From Nostoc sp. CMAA1605 (GTDB lineage Bacteria; Cyanobacteriota; Cyanobacteriia; Cyanobacteriales; Nostocaceae): a stretch of 64,000 bases of DNA. Below the pieces are notes generated by a model. It did no database searches, had not been told where the DNA came from, and saw nothing but the letters and a program-made list of their open reading frames with translations. Location of the stretch: positions 1 through 64,000 of the forward strand of contig NZ_PJIZ01000020.1 of assembly GCF_021596505.1 (NCBI RefSeq), in the 5' to 3' direction. Shown in pieces: positions 28,701 through 36,279 of this stretch. The position numbers were made by a program, and so were the translations under genes. How positions within the stretch are numbered: the stretch's first letter is position 1; each line of letters begins with the position of its first letter.

Positions 28701-29866
28701 CCACTTTCTGGAGACAAGATATCTGGTGTAGTCAAATTGTCAGTAGAAATAGACTCATCAATACCCAGTTGCAAAAGCATCTCATCTAGTTCATTTGTCA
28801 TCAGGGCTTCAAATTCTGACGTTTCAGGCTCGTCTAGAATGTTAGACACTGAGGCTGTTGCCACTGGCTGTGACTCTTCTAGTGTTAATGTATCAAATAT
28901 ATCAGTATTATCCGACTGCGATAAATTAGTAGTAGCTGTAGTAGTTGATAATATCGGCGTAGTCAGGGGTTGAGTTTCTAATTTAGAAGTATTTACAGGG
29001 TAATTAGCTAGATTTTGCTGTATAATTTGTGTCAAATTATTTAAGAGGTTTACTAGTAAATGTTCACCTTGTAAACCTGTACTGTGCATTCTCGTCAATG
29101 CTTGCGATAAAGAATCATGATAAGTATTAATATTGCGCTGTAGGGCATCAAAAACAACATTTACAGTCCCATCCAAAGATAGTAAACGTTGATCCAATTC
29201 CTGGGCTAGTTGTGTTAAGCGTTGAGTTTGTTCTGGTGCTTCCCACAAAGCTTGATGTTGGTTGGGTGGAATTTCTAGACTATTTTGATAATTTTGCGTT
29301 TCACTAGAGTGATTTGCCGCCGCCTCAATCATTTTGGGTGTTAAAGCGGGAACAAGGCGACTCATTAAAACTTGTAAAAATTCAGTAATAATTTGCTCTT
29401 GATTTGCCAATTGTTGGCTGAGAGAGTAATTATGTAATCGCTTCTGCTCTAACTGTCGAATTTCTTGCACCAAAATCGCCCGTTCTTGCAATAGGGCTGT
29501 AACTTCTCCTTGCAAGGGTTGGACACAGGCGGACAAATCATTTTGCAGCTGTGTTACCAGAGAATGAGTGTATTCTTGAAAATCGGGGGCGGGTGGTGTT
29601 GGTGGCGTGGGGGGATTTTGCCCTTGGTCAATAAACTTCACTAACAAAGGCGATTTAGGAGAAACTGTACTAGTGGGGTTCTGTTCAGAATTCTCTGATA
29701 TTTCTGATGTTTGTAACTGAATTAAAAAATCACGCGTTCTTTCTAAAACTTCCTTTGGCTCTTGCGCTTGACTAGACAAAAGCTTAGGTAAGCGTTTACC
29801 ACTGCTGTTAAGCAAGTTGTCAATATCTGCAATTAGTTTTTGAAGTTCATCTTTGCGGGAAGTCAC
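25784..29866 (-). CDS. Hsp70/actin-superfamily ATPase with long N-terminal extension
   Basis: The protein has 1360 residues, roughly twice a DnaK. The first 300 residues are helical with heptad character (LQNDLSACVQPLQGEVTALLQERAILVQEIRQLEQKR). About 300-720 is acidic, Ser/Thr/Pro-rich and probably disordered. The Hsp70-like domain begins near 742: WYLGIDLGTTGISATLLNR is the phosphate-1 loop. The second phosphate region is VINIGATATEMGLVDV, and AILTGGVANLAVVNRWL is the adenosine motif. No canonical substrate-binding beta-sandwich follows; the C-terminus (about 1250-1360) is a short different domain. It is not DnaK. Function unknown; the coiled coil suggests oligomerisation or scaffold binding. 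Confidence 0.8.
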   Translation of the reverse strand: MTSRKDELQKLIADIDNLLNSSGKRLPKLLSSQAQEPKEVLERTRDFLIQLQTSEISENSEQNPTSTVSPKSPLLVKFIDQGQNPPTPPTPPAPDFQEYTHSLVTQLQNDLSACVQPLQGEVTALLQERAILVQEIRQLEQKRLHNYSLSQQLANQEQIITEFLQVLMSRLVPALTPKMIEAAANHSSETQNYQNSLEIPPNQHQALWEAPEQTQRLTQLAQELDQRLLSLDGTVNVVFDALQRNINTYHDSLSQALTRMHSTGLQGEHLLVNLLNNLTQIIQQNLANYPVNTSKLETQPLTTPILSTTTATTNLSQSDNTDIFDTLTLEESQPVATASVSNILDEPETSEFEALMTNELDEMLLQLGIDESISTDNLTTPDILSPESGQSTDDEVDLIYASLFGMDNFTAILELTSESVIADLSEEDTASSISIAPQNVLAEVDTAAMMPDAWFDQSDTDFLDQPDSPEITDASLETIDSLPWEESPLQLEDEVDDLQPMVGLETLFADTAPTQSVDDDLGLPELQPATEDTITSLTDLFGDVNITEALAVPPLEVTTPNTTPPPSPPITEPLAVKPEITDNLAVVEEKVESEPLPLTPKQPESLPEQFIAASPQENLLSPEVNSLANLPEISLNEEQWLKLHQDLAKLEASSPQSPVIGLESAEFWAKDRQQLEQEAKDNTPSLDVAPSRPIASPQTASTSDFSPAEKKKEATTTNYESSVITPDTPVDNRETAPETLDSVWYLGIDLGTTGISATLLNRSTGVVYPICWSAEQQPGTNTFQQSFRLPAEVYLPNASAPPIQSHGENQGSHLKNHLYSAQLKPYLQVAIPYKNDQQKWQPVLQFNEFSAGPLIWVVRSLSKLLLTLKADRDSTTQGLIATAVGLDDSTFHEIVSQIAGVICNCPSTWSEQYRFNVREALLTSRLVQHPQQVFFIEEAIASLLSVLNGANGEKVQFSTYKGLTPVQSHDGAMMGNTLVINIGATATEMGLVDVPENIQPLTHNDFMVHGFAYAGKGIEQDIICQLLLPPKYRQSRWQNPEDRQQTHHSASQWQSAFPNLDGVEWQSLNLDDLELPRVGEPDIQARILLQQHLESSLLGQAVLDAALALKLILQRQETFSFELADQKWTLQRRDLETQVFVPFVRRLNRELNKLLVARGIPTEAINQAILTGGVANLAVVNRWLRQKLPNARIIQDAYLGENGIPNCSRVAYGLALLALHPQVLEESRHQYTDYFLFTELLRLLPNRTLMFGEVLQLFEGRGINTSTCQQRLLAFLEGEIPPGLIPINPESTWLTQQSQTNSDYQAIATTPLFTKQGNLGYRPDFTQLQTFHRYLDAVKASTQQSWDEPYTLNFSVVRGI

Positions 29867-30736
29867 TTTAAATTACCTTAGCTAAAATTTTAGGTTAACT
29901 GGCTGTGTAAATTAATTTACAATCAATTTTTGGGATGGATAACTGAAAATAGTAGCGTTGCGTCAATCAATTTTAGATTTTAGATTTTGGATTTTAGATT
30001 GACCCCGACTACAAGGGTACGGGGCTTGGGGATTGTAGATTGAGGATCTTAGATTTTTTTACCCGAATCTTAGGTGGGGCTTGTACCTAAAAAATCCTTG
30101 CATCACAAATCCAAAATCCAAAATTTCGAGAGTCAACAGTCAATTTGCCAGAGGTGATAGATTCCGCCCCACCGGAGTTAATCGCCATTGGACAATGATT
30201 TAGAGCTAGTGACAGTCTCAAAACATCAAAATATTCTGAAACTGCTAATATGAGGTAGTTTACTAGGCGATATTACAGTTTGAAGGACTTCATAGTATAA
30301 AAACACAAAAAAATTCAAATCGCCATGTTGAGTAATGAGTGCTGAGTGCTGAGTGCTGAGTGCTGAGTGCTGAGTAATGAGTAGTGAGTAATGAGTAATG
30401 AGTAATGAGTGCTGTTATTGGTAGCGCGTTGTTTAGCCGATGCTGAGTTGGGAAATAAATCCTACCTTGTCTACCTTCCAATCCCCAATACTTCGACAAG
30501 CTCAGTACAAGTCTCCAATCCCCAGTCCCCAATCCCCAGTCCCCAATCCCCAATCCCCAATCCCCAGTCCCCTATTCGCAAAAATTAACAACCTTGGATA
30601 CCATAAGTTGTGTAAAAATCCTCTAATACACTTGCTTTTGCCACATACTGAGTTCTCTTTTAAAATTAAGTGTAAAGCGATCGCTTAGGCTAGATATAGC
30701 GTTTAGTTTCCCTTTAGCCGCTTGAATAATGTCGTA
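29867..30736. repeat. Repeat-rich intergenic region
   Basis: Contents in order: ATTTTAGATTTTGGATTTTAG-type AT repeats (about 29970-30055) with a CCCCG...CGGGG hairpin; a second run of ATCCAAAATCCAAAA near 30110; GAGTGCT/GAGTAAT heptamers (30330-30416); a GC-rich dispersed repeat (30406-30449); and CCCCAGT/CCCCAAT heptamers (30483-30570). No gene is supported; apparent short frames are repeat translations. The last 150 bases should include the promoter of the Crp-type regulator. Confidence 0.8.
30406..30449 (-). repeat. GC-rich dispersed repeat, copy 1
   Basis: On the minus strand this reads CTCAGCATCGGCTAAACAACG followed by CGCTACCAATAACAGCACTC. Related copies lie at 34983-35024 and 63153-63198. 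All three are bounded by CTCAGCA/ACTCA heptamer-like ends. Confidence 0.7.
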
Positions 30737-31411
30737 ATGGAAGACAATCCCTGGATAAACTCAGCTCCCTTTTTTCAAGGTTTACCAGAAACCTCTGTAG
30801 AAATAGCTCTTAACCATCTCGTAACCCGCACCCACCCAGCTAATCAAGTCATACTACTAGAAAATGACTGGGGGGGTTCCGTATATTTTATATTTGAAGG
30901 TTGGGTAAAAATTCGTACATATAATTTGGAAGGGAAAGAAGTAACACTAAATATTATTGGTAAAGGGGAATTGTTCGGTGAAATGGCGGCTTTAGATGAA
31001 GTACCCCGTTCTACAGATGTTATTACTCTGACACCTACAGTAATCGGCAGTATGCCAGCACAAGATTTTGTTAAATTACTCCATACAGAACCTTTAGCGG
31101 GAATTCGTCTATCACAATTGATGGCGCGACGATTACGCCAAGTAAATCGTCGTCTAAGGTTGCGAGAATCCGATAGTCAGTCACGAGTAGCAGATACATT
31201 ATTATTTTTGGCAGACGGTCAAGGTAAACAAGGACAAACTGGAACGGAAATCCCTAATTTACCCCATAGAGAACTCAGCAGTTTGAGTGGACTAGCACGG
31301 GAGACTGTAACTAGAGTATTGACAAGATTGGAAAAAAAAGGCTTGATCAAGCGAGATCAAGACAATATTTGTATTCCCGATTTGTCAGCTTTAGAAAAAA
31401 GAATCGTTTAA
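30737..31411 (+). CDS. Crp/Fnr-family transcriptional regulator
   Basis: Start chosen at ATG 30737 (MEDNPWINSAPFFQGLPE); a TTG five codons earlier is possible. The product has 224 residues. The N-terminal cyclic-nucleotide-binding fold is visible (NQVILLENDWGGSVYFIFEGWVKI, GELFGEMAALDEVPRSTDV), then the dimer helix (RLSQLMARRLRQVNRRLRLRE) and a winged helix-turn-helix, HRELSSLSGLARETVTRVLTRLEKKGLI. Residues GELFGEMA...RSTDV resemble the cAMP pocket, but ligand specificity cannot be assigned. It is not NtcA by length or motif. It precedes the DUF2232 gene on the same strand after 155 bases of repeats. Confidence 0.88.
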   Translation: MEDNPWINSAPFFQGLPETSVEIALNHLVTRTHPANQVILLENDWGGSVYFIFEGWVKIRTYNLEGKEVTLNIIGKGELFGEMAALDEVPRSTDVITLTPTVIGSMPAQDFVKLLHTEPLAGIRLSQLMARRLRQVNRRLRLRESDSQSRVADTLLFLADGQGKQGQTGTEIPNLPHRELSSLSGLARETVTRVLTRLEKKGLIKRDQDNICIPDLSALEKRIV

Positions 31412-31439
31412 TCTAGGTTAAAGTTTACGAAGTTATGCT

Positions 31440-31566
31440 GTAAGGGTTTAGGGGAAAAATTTTAGATTTTAGATTTTGGATTTTAAATTGAATTCCAATC
31501 CAAAATCCACTCATTGAATCGCCCAATCCCCAATCCCCAGTCCCCAGTCCCCAGTCCCCAATCCCC
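31440..31566. repeat. TTTAGATTTT and CCCCAGT/CCCCAAT arrays abutting a start codon
   Basis: 31461-31500 has TTTTAGATTTTGGATTTT units. 31528-31566 has heptamers CCCCAAT/CCCCAGT in tandem, ending directly at the ATG of the next gene (CCCCAATCCCC-ATG). No purine-rich ribosome-binding site remains in the last 30 bases. Confidence 0.8.
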
Positions 31567-32298
31567 ATGAGTATTCTAAATTCCCCACACTCTGAACCAG
31601 AGGAAAATTCCGGCTCCGATTCTCAACCTTCAACCCAGAAATGGTCATATCATCCAGCAGAGTTAAAACGACCACAATTAAAGGTTGATGCGCCTTTAAG
31701 AATGGTAGAAACAGCGTTTTTAGCTAGTACGGCTAGTTTGATTTGGTTTATTAATTTTTACTTTCCTTTGGGGCCAGTCTTACGAATATTTTTCCCTGTC
31801 CCCATCGCTTTAGTTTATCTCCGGTGGGGTAAACGGGCTGCATGGATTGCTGCTGTTACTTCTGGGTTACTTTTATCGGTACTCATGGGGCCAGTCCGCA
31901 GTTTATTATTTGTTATGCCCTTTGCCTTTATGGGCGTGCTACTTGGGGCTACTTGGTATCGTCGTGTTCCTTGGCTAGTTTCTATCACTTTGGGGACATT
32001 ATTAGCAACTTTAGGAAACTTTTTCCAGTTGTGGTTGCTGTCTATTTTGTCAGGAGAAGACCTTTGGGTTTACACCATTAATCAAGTCACTAGATTGACA
32101 GATTGGATATTTTCGCTATTTGGATTGTTATCTAGTCCCAATGTGTTGTTCATCCAATTGGGTGCAGTAGCTTTATTTATTGTTCATAACTTCATCTATT
32201 TATTTGTAGTACATTTAGCTGCTTGGTTATTGTTAGATAGACTAGGTAATCCCATCCCTCGCCCACCGCATTGGGTACAAGTTTTGATGGATTATTAA
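31567..32298 (+). CDS. DUF2232 membrane protein
   Basis: A 243-residue integral membrane protein. A polar N-terminus of about 45 residues is followed by about six hydrophobic segments, starting MVETAFLASTASLIWFINFY. Other recognisable parts are LVYLRWGKRAAWIAAVTSGLL, VMPFAFMGVLLGATWYRR and the end LGNPIPRPPHWVQVLMDY. DUF2232 members in cyanobacteria lie next to a CobT-like gene; here that gene is 1.2 kb downstream with an HNH module between. Substrate and role are unknown; resemblance to small-molecule transporters (S-component-like) is a guess. Confidence 0.82.
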   Translation: MSILNSPHSEPEENSGSDSQPSTQKWSYHPAELKRPQLKVDAPLRMVETAFLASTASLIWFINFYFPLGPVLRIFFPVPIALVYLRWGKRAAWIAAVTSGLLLSVLMGPVRSLLFVMPFAFMGVLLGATWYRRVPWLVSITLGTLLATLGNFFQLWLLSILSGEDLWVYTINQVTRLTDWIFSLFGLLSSPNVLFIQLGAVALFIVHNFIYLFVVHLAAWLLLDRLGNPIPRPPHWVQVLMDY

Positions 32299-32303
32299 AA
32301 GTT

Positions 32304-32352
32304 AGTTATTTATTAGTCATTAGTCATTAGTCATTAGTCATTAGTCATTAGA
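32304..32352. repeat. TAGTCAT tandem heptamers
   Basis: About six head-to-tail copies of the heptamer TAGTCAT (ATTAGTC) immediately after the DUF2232 gene. The same unit occurs at 3836-3880. Confidence 0.85.
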
Positions 32353-32519
32353 CTAAATACAGTTCAGATAAGTGTTTAAATCTTAAATCAAACCTCATAT
32401 ATAGGAATTCGCTTTGATTCCTAAAATTGTTTGCGTAGGGAGGGAACTGGGAACACATGGAACAGGGAAGAAAAAATAAATGTGTACTGAGTTTTTTCTC
32501 CAAATCAAATACTAAATTT

Positions 32520-32960
32520 TCAACTTTGAATTGGATCATCTGCTGGTGGATGCCTGCCAATTTCTTTATCAGCACAACGAATATTAATTATTCTAGCTCG
32601 GTTAAATGCTAATTCTGCAATTGTCGCACGTCCTGTTGCTGTCAAGCCAACAATCAAGAGTGCGTCCATTGACCAAATAAAGTGTTTTTGCCAACTATCA
32701 ATGCGTGGGTTAAATAAAGGTACTTCTGATGAAGAATATTCATCAAAGGCTTTAATTTTGTCTGATTTTTGGCGATTGCAATGAAAACAGGCTAAAGCTA
32801 AATTATCTATTGAATTCGCGCCACCTTTGGTAAGAGGAATTACATGGTCTACAGTGAAGGAAACATATTGCCACTGTTCTGATGCGTGACAATATTCGCA
32901 CAAAAAATTAGCTCTTTGTCGTACTTGATGTTGAGTAGCCTAACTAATGTATCGATTCAC
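32520..32960 (-). pseudogene. HNH endonuclease with early nonsense codon
   Basis: The full frame seems to begin at GTG 32960 and reads VNRYIS, then TAG, then ATQHQVRQRANFLCEYCHAS. CAG to TAG at the seventh codon is the simplest reading, since RYIS-Q-ATQ fits this family. After the stop, the HNH fold is intact: CEYC, FTVDHVIPLTKGG, DNLALACFHCNRQKSDK. A TTG at 32903 could restart translation just before CEYC, losing about 19 residues. The family is small cyanobacterial HNH nucleases. An upstream 92-residue gene ends 18 bases before, so the two form a unit. Whether the nuclease is still made is uncertain. Confidence 0.7.
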
Positions 32961-32978
32961 AGACAAATCTCTAATCCC

Positions 32979-33257
32979 CTATAATTCACTTTGACTTTCA
33001 ATTAGTGCTGAATTTCTGATCATCCGATTTACTAAACTCAGATAATCATCTAATTCTTCATATTCATCAAGTTCTTTTTCTTCTTCTAAAGTAATTGTTG
33101 ATTCTTTTTGTTTAATTAATAATGCTTCAATTCTCCCCTGAACTAAGCTAGAGGCTCGAAATATTGGCACTCCTTCTACTAACTCAATACGGATAGCACC
33201 ATCTAATGGCAGGGCCTTGGGCAAGTGCGACAATTTTATCGGTAAATTGGTTTTCAT
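32979..33257 (-). CDS. Small acidic protein paired with HNH nuclease
   Basis: The 92-residue protein starts MKTNLPIKLSHLPKALPLDGAIRIELVEGVPIFRA. The first half is compact with LDGAIRIELVEGVPIFRASS; the second is charged and helical (EEEKELDEYEELDDYLSLVNRMIRN). It lies just upstream of the HNH gene on the same strand (18-base spacing), the layout of a small regulator or antitoxin with its partner. That role is inference; I recognise no fold. It is divergent from the CobT-like gene. Confidence 0.65.
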   Translation of the reverse strand: MKTNLPIKLSHLPKALPLDGAIRIELVEGVPIFRASSLVQGRIEALLIKQKESTITLEEEKELDEYEELDDYLSLVNRMIRNSALIESQSEL

Positions 33258-33501
33258 TGTGTAAGTTTTAAAATATACATTACAAAGATAAGAAACTGAT
33301 CATGAGCTAATAATTTTACTGAAATATGAAACTAATAAAATCATTTTGTCATTGTATCCTGAAAATTATAAGTCTCATTTCAATTACTACTAATTATTGT
33401 TAACTACTGAGGTTAAATTAGTTTTTCACTGTATACTTTGCAGTTTGTATATTTTGTACTTATTTAACTTGTTCTATAGTTAAACTATACTCTTAAAGTT
33501 T

Positions 33502-34677
33502 ATGATTAATATTTATACTGAAAAAGAACAGGGCAAAGCGTGGCTAGAAAAGTATCATGGTTGTTTACCTTTGTTTACCTGTGTTCTAGGTTTTACAGAA
33601 ACTGCTTTAATCCCAGGAATATCCGCAGCTGGTTTGACTCCAGAGGATCGGAAATATACTGCTTGTGCTGATGCTGAGTTCTTATATTATGGTGCAAATC
33701 ACAAACCCCAATACTCTCTCCCTCCTCTGACGGCTGGAGCTTCACCTGTGCTGATTTCTCGTGCTGTTGTAGAGTCATTAAATATACCGTTGTATTTATT
33801 TAATGCTGGGTTAAGCCAAACTTTATCCTTACCCGCAATTGATTTAGGTGGCTCTTCGGCTCAGTGTTTAAGTACAGGTAAAGCAATGGATTTAACGACT
33901 GTACATAAATTATTGCAGCAAGGGCTACTTTGGGGCGATCGCCTCGCTACTCAAACACGCGAAAGTTATCTAATTCTGAGTGAATGTGTCGTAGGTGGAA
34001 CAACTACAGCTTTAGCAATTTTGACTGGTTTGGGTATAGACGCGATCGGCAAAGTGAATAGTAGTCACCCCATTTGTAACCATGAACAAAAATGGCAAGT
34101 CGTACAACAAGGTTTGCAGAAAATGCACCAAAAAAATCAGGGGGACAAGGTGGAAAAAACTTCCTTGTCTCCCCAGTCTTCTAACTCTGCTGTTGATCCT
34201 TTGGAATTAGTTGCGGCGGTGGGTGATCCCATGCAAGTAGTAGTGGCGGGAATGGCGATCGCAGCTAGTCGCCGTTGTGGTGTGATGTTAGCAGGTGGAA
34301 CGCAAATGCTAGCGGTTTATGCTCTCATGAGTGCGATCGCCGAAACTTACAATTTATTTTGGCAGCCAGCAGCAGTAGTTGTGGGAACAACTCGCTGGGT
34401 AGCAGAAGATCCCACAGGTGATACAGTGAATCTCACCCTCAGTTTAGGCAAAAATAGCCACTATCCTAGTAGCCCCACACCTCCTTTACTCGCTACTCAG
34501 CTGAGTTTTGCTCATTCAGCTTATCCCCAACTCCGAGCCTATGAACAGGGATTTGTCAAGGAAGGCGTGGGTGCGGGTGCTGCTTGTATCGCCGCTAGTC
34601 TTAGTCACAATTGGCAACAATCAGAACTTTTACTAGCGATCGAAACCCAAATTCAAAAACTCAGCCAAATTATTTGA
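33502..34677 (+). CDS. CobT-like (TIGR00303 family) phosphoribosyltransferase-related protein
   Basis: The 391 residues match the cyanobacterial/archaeal CobT-like family, related to nicotinate-nucleotide:dimethylbenzimidazole phosphoribosyltransferase. Recognisable parts: PGISAAGLTPEDRKYTACADAEFL, PPLTAGASPVLISRAVVESL, then YLILSECVVGGTTTALAILTGLG (phosphate-binding loop region), GDPMQVVVAGMAIAASRRCGVMLAGGTQM and GVGAGAACIAASLS near the end. The role in cobamide lower-ligand activation is inferred from the family; dimethylbenzimidazole specificity is unproven, as most cyanobacteria make pseudocobalamin. The gene is probably monocistronic. Confidence 0.85.
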   Translation: MINIYTEKEQGKAWLEKYHGCLPLFTCVLGFTETALIPGISAAGLTPEDRKYTACADAEFLYYGANHKPQYSLPPLTAGASPVLISRAVVESLNIPLYLFNAGLSQTLSLPAIDLGGSSAQCLSTGKAMDLTTVHKLLQQGLLWGDRLATQTRESYLILSECVVGGTTTALAILTGLGIDAIGKVNSSHPICNHEQKWQVVQQGLQKMHQKNQGDKVEKTSLSPQSSNSAVDPLELVAAVGDPMQVVVAGMAIAASRRCGVMLAGGTQMLAVYALMSAIAETYNLFWQPAAVVVGTTRWVAEDPTGDTVNLTLSLGKNSHYPSSPTPPLLATQLSFAHSAYPQLRAYEQGFVKEGVGAGAACIAASLSHNWQQSELLLAIETQIQKLSQII

Positions 34678-34754
34678 GCGTCCGTTAGCGAAGTTAGACC
34701 AAAATACAATGATGTAGAGACGTTGTGTAAAACATCCTTACAGAGCAGAATCAA

Positions 34755-35099
34755 GTGCATCTTCGATCAATACAGGACTTTGTGATCGGAACAAAGTTTG
34801 GGGAAGCAATCCCAACATCAAGAGAGATTACTACCCTGCGGGAACACTTTGTGAACGCGATCGCTCGTAATGACGAAGTTAAATTATTTTTGCGTAAGTC
34901 CAGCAATAAACACTATCACGACTCGTTACTCATTACTCATTACTCAGCACTCATTACTCATTACTCAGCACTCGTTACTCAGCACTCAGCACCGGCTGAA
35001 CGCCGCGCTACCGCTAACAGCACTCATTACCCCGCCTCACTTTGCCATAAAAACAAAAATACCGGACTCATAACTTCCGGCAAATTTTCATCGGAGTAA
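34755..35099 (+). CDS. Doubtful small ORF with tandem-repeat C-terminus
   Basis: A GTG start at 34755 gives about 57 residues of normal-looking sequence (RSIQDFVIGTKFGEAIPTSREITTLREHFVNAIARND). The frame then runs through ACTCATT/CAGCACT heptamers, encoding Leu/Thr/His/Tyr-rich repeats, and a GC-rich repeat. The first part may be a genuine small gene whose original C-terminus was replaced by repeats. I do not recognise it. Confidence 0.3.
   Translation: MHLRSIQDFVIGTKFGEAIPTSREITTLREHFVNAIARNDEVKLFLRKSSNKHYHDSLLITHYSALITHYSALVTQHSAPAERRATANSTHYPASLCHKNKNTGLITSGKFSSE
34918..35028. repeat. ACTCATT/CAGCACT heptamers plus GC-rich dispersed repeat, copy 2
   Basis: 34921-34990 holds about ten head-to-tail ACTCATT, ACTCAGC and ACTCGTT heptamers. 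34983-35024 is a copy of the repeat CACCGGCTGAACGCCGCG...CGCTAACAGCACTCA, related to 30406-30449 (opposite strand) and 63153-63198. Confidence 0.8.
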
Positions 35100-35115
35100 A
35101 TTTAACTATCGCAAC

Positions 35116-35490
35116 TTAATGTATTCTTTCTCTCAGTAATTGTTCTTCTAAAGCCGCAATCCGATTGTAGGCTGCTGTCAGCTGTGCGGTAAGTCTCTGT
35201 ATTTGAATTTCTGGTGATAAGCTCTTTTCTCCACTTTGGCTGCTCGTATCTAAATAAATGCCATCGATTAATACATCCTTGTGTTCTAATTCTGAAGTGA
35301 TGCTGAATTGTCCTTTGAACTGAGAATAGCTAATCTCTCGATTCTCATGAAAACTCTCTTTGGCTTTTGTTCTAGCTAAAGAACATTCTGAAATAGCTTG
35401 TGCTACTTTTGTGTCAAGTTGCTCAATAAACTGGTAGAGGGCATCCAGTTTATGACTTACAGTTAGGATTTGTTGTTGTAATGGCTCCAT
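35116..35490 (-). CDS. Coiled-coil protein, unknown function
   Basis: The 124-residue product has N- and C-terminal heptad regions: QQQILTVSHKLDALYQFIEQLDTKVAQ and IQRLTAQLTAAYNRIAALEEQLL. The middle has KGQFSITSELEHKDVLIDGIYLD. No membrane segment or signal. I recognise no family. It lies divergent to the exporter cluster with about 790 bases between. The frame is well formed but the evidence that it is expressed is only its length and composition. Confidence 0.6.
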   Translation of the reverse strand: MEPLQQQILTVSHKLDALYQFIEQLDTKVAQAISECSLARTKAKESFHENREISYSQFKGQFSITSELEHKDVLIDGIYLDTSSQSGEKSLSPEIQIQRLTAQLTAAYNRIAALEEQLLRERIH

Positions 35491-36051
35491 TTAATACCCT
35501 CGTCTGCACATTTTCTATATGTTATTCAATTTACTGGCAATGTTAAACATACTTATGAATTATTTAATTATTCACATTTTCCTTGGGAATGCGATACACA
35601 GTTAATCATTTCGATATATCACTCAACATTTTTCTCATTTAATGCTCATCTTTATATTGAGATTAATTAACTTTCTGGCTAAAGTGCAGAAATAATCAGC
35701 GAATCGGCATTAATTTTTTCAGCATAATTCCTGTGTAGTAAGGGCTTCAGCTCTGCTCTTATGCAAATTGAGAAATCAACATCATCAGTTTTGGTTGCTG
35801 ATATCAATGAGACATCATTAGCTTTGTATTCCATCTCTGAAATAGTTGATAAATGAATGAAATTTAATTGATTATCTGCCTGTGTCTAATGCAGGCTAAC
35901 AATGGCCAGACTTTTGTCAATTGTTGTTAGGTCTTGGCGATCGCTATCCACAATACTTGATATAGTCTGATAGTCGCTCAAGACTGGCACAGAGATACGT
36001 AAGTATTTTTAGTTGACTTTTACAGAGTAGTGTGACTATAAAGAGGTTAAT

Positions 36052-36097
36052 AATTCCTGACAAATAATTTTAGGAACTAACCGACAAGTAAACTGGT
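36052..36097 (+). promoter_or_regulatory. Conserved putative operator upstream of wzm
   Basis: AATTCCT, 13 bases, AGGAA, then CTAACCGACAAGTAAACTGG. GACAAAT and GACAAGT form a direct repeat within it. The block is about 90% conserved in the second copy at 53489-53535, while bases around it have diverged more, which suggests selection. Confidence 0.5.
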
Positions 36098-36216
36098 CTG
36101 GCGGAATGTAATTATTGGGTAATCTATGGTGGCTATGAGACAAGACTTGATGAACCTGGCTGACGCTCAGTCATGATGGGGAAAATATAGGTTAAGTCCT
36201 AGTTTCGTGCAGAAAT

Positions 36217-36238
36217 GTACTCGCTAATACGATAGAAT
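36217..36238 (+). promoter_or_regulatory. GTA-N8-TAC (NtcA-type) site with adjacent TAGAAT
   Basis: GTACTCGCTAATAC fits the NtcA consensus GTA-N8-TAC. A -10-like TAGAAT begins two bases later, 41 bases before the permease ATG. In classic NtcA-activated promoters the -10 is about 22 bases downstream, so if real this placement fits repression or occlusion better. The motif is kept in the duplicate at 53645-53666. Confidence 0.45.
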
Positions 36239-36279
36239 GCGCGAATGACAGATGTGTGCTGTGTGGTCTTGGAGTGCGA

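Larger units (their letters stand above)
35491..36279. promoter_or_regulatory. Long leader region of the glycan export cluster
   Basis: No gene is supported. From about 36010 on, the sequence is duplicated at 53450-53800, which marks the conserved parts. They are the AATTCCT...AGGAA inverted repeat (36052-36076) with ACCGACAAGTAAACTGG after it, the GTA-N8-TAC palindrome (36217-36230) and TAGAAT (36233-36238). The upstream part (35491-36000) is AT-rich without a feature I can name. Confidence 0.65.

Noticed and set aside
30290..30688. Short frames in the repeat-rich region
   Set aside because: Their translations are direct readings of GAGTGCT and CCCCAGT heptamers.
30737..31411. NtcA itself
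   Set aside because: The Crp/Fnr protein has a different HTH and effector region (GELFGEMAALDEVPRSTDV); assigned only to the family.
34921..34990. CRISPR array
   Set aside because: Heptamers are contiguous with no spacers; no cas genes in the window.
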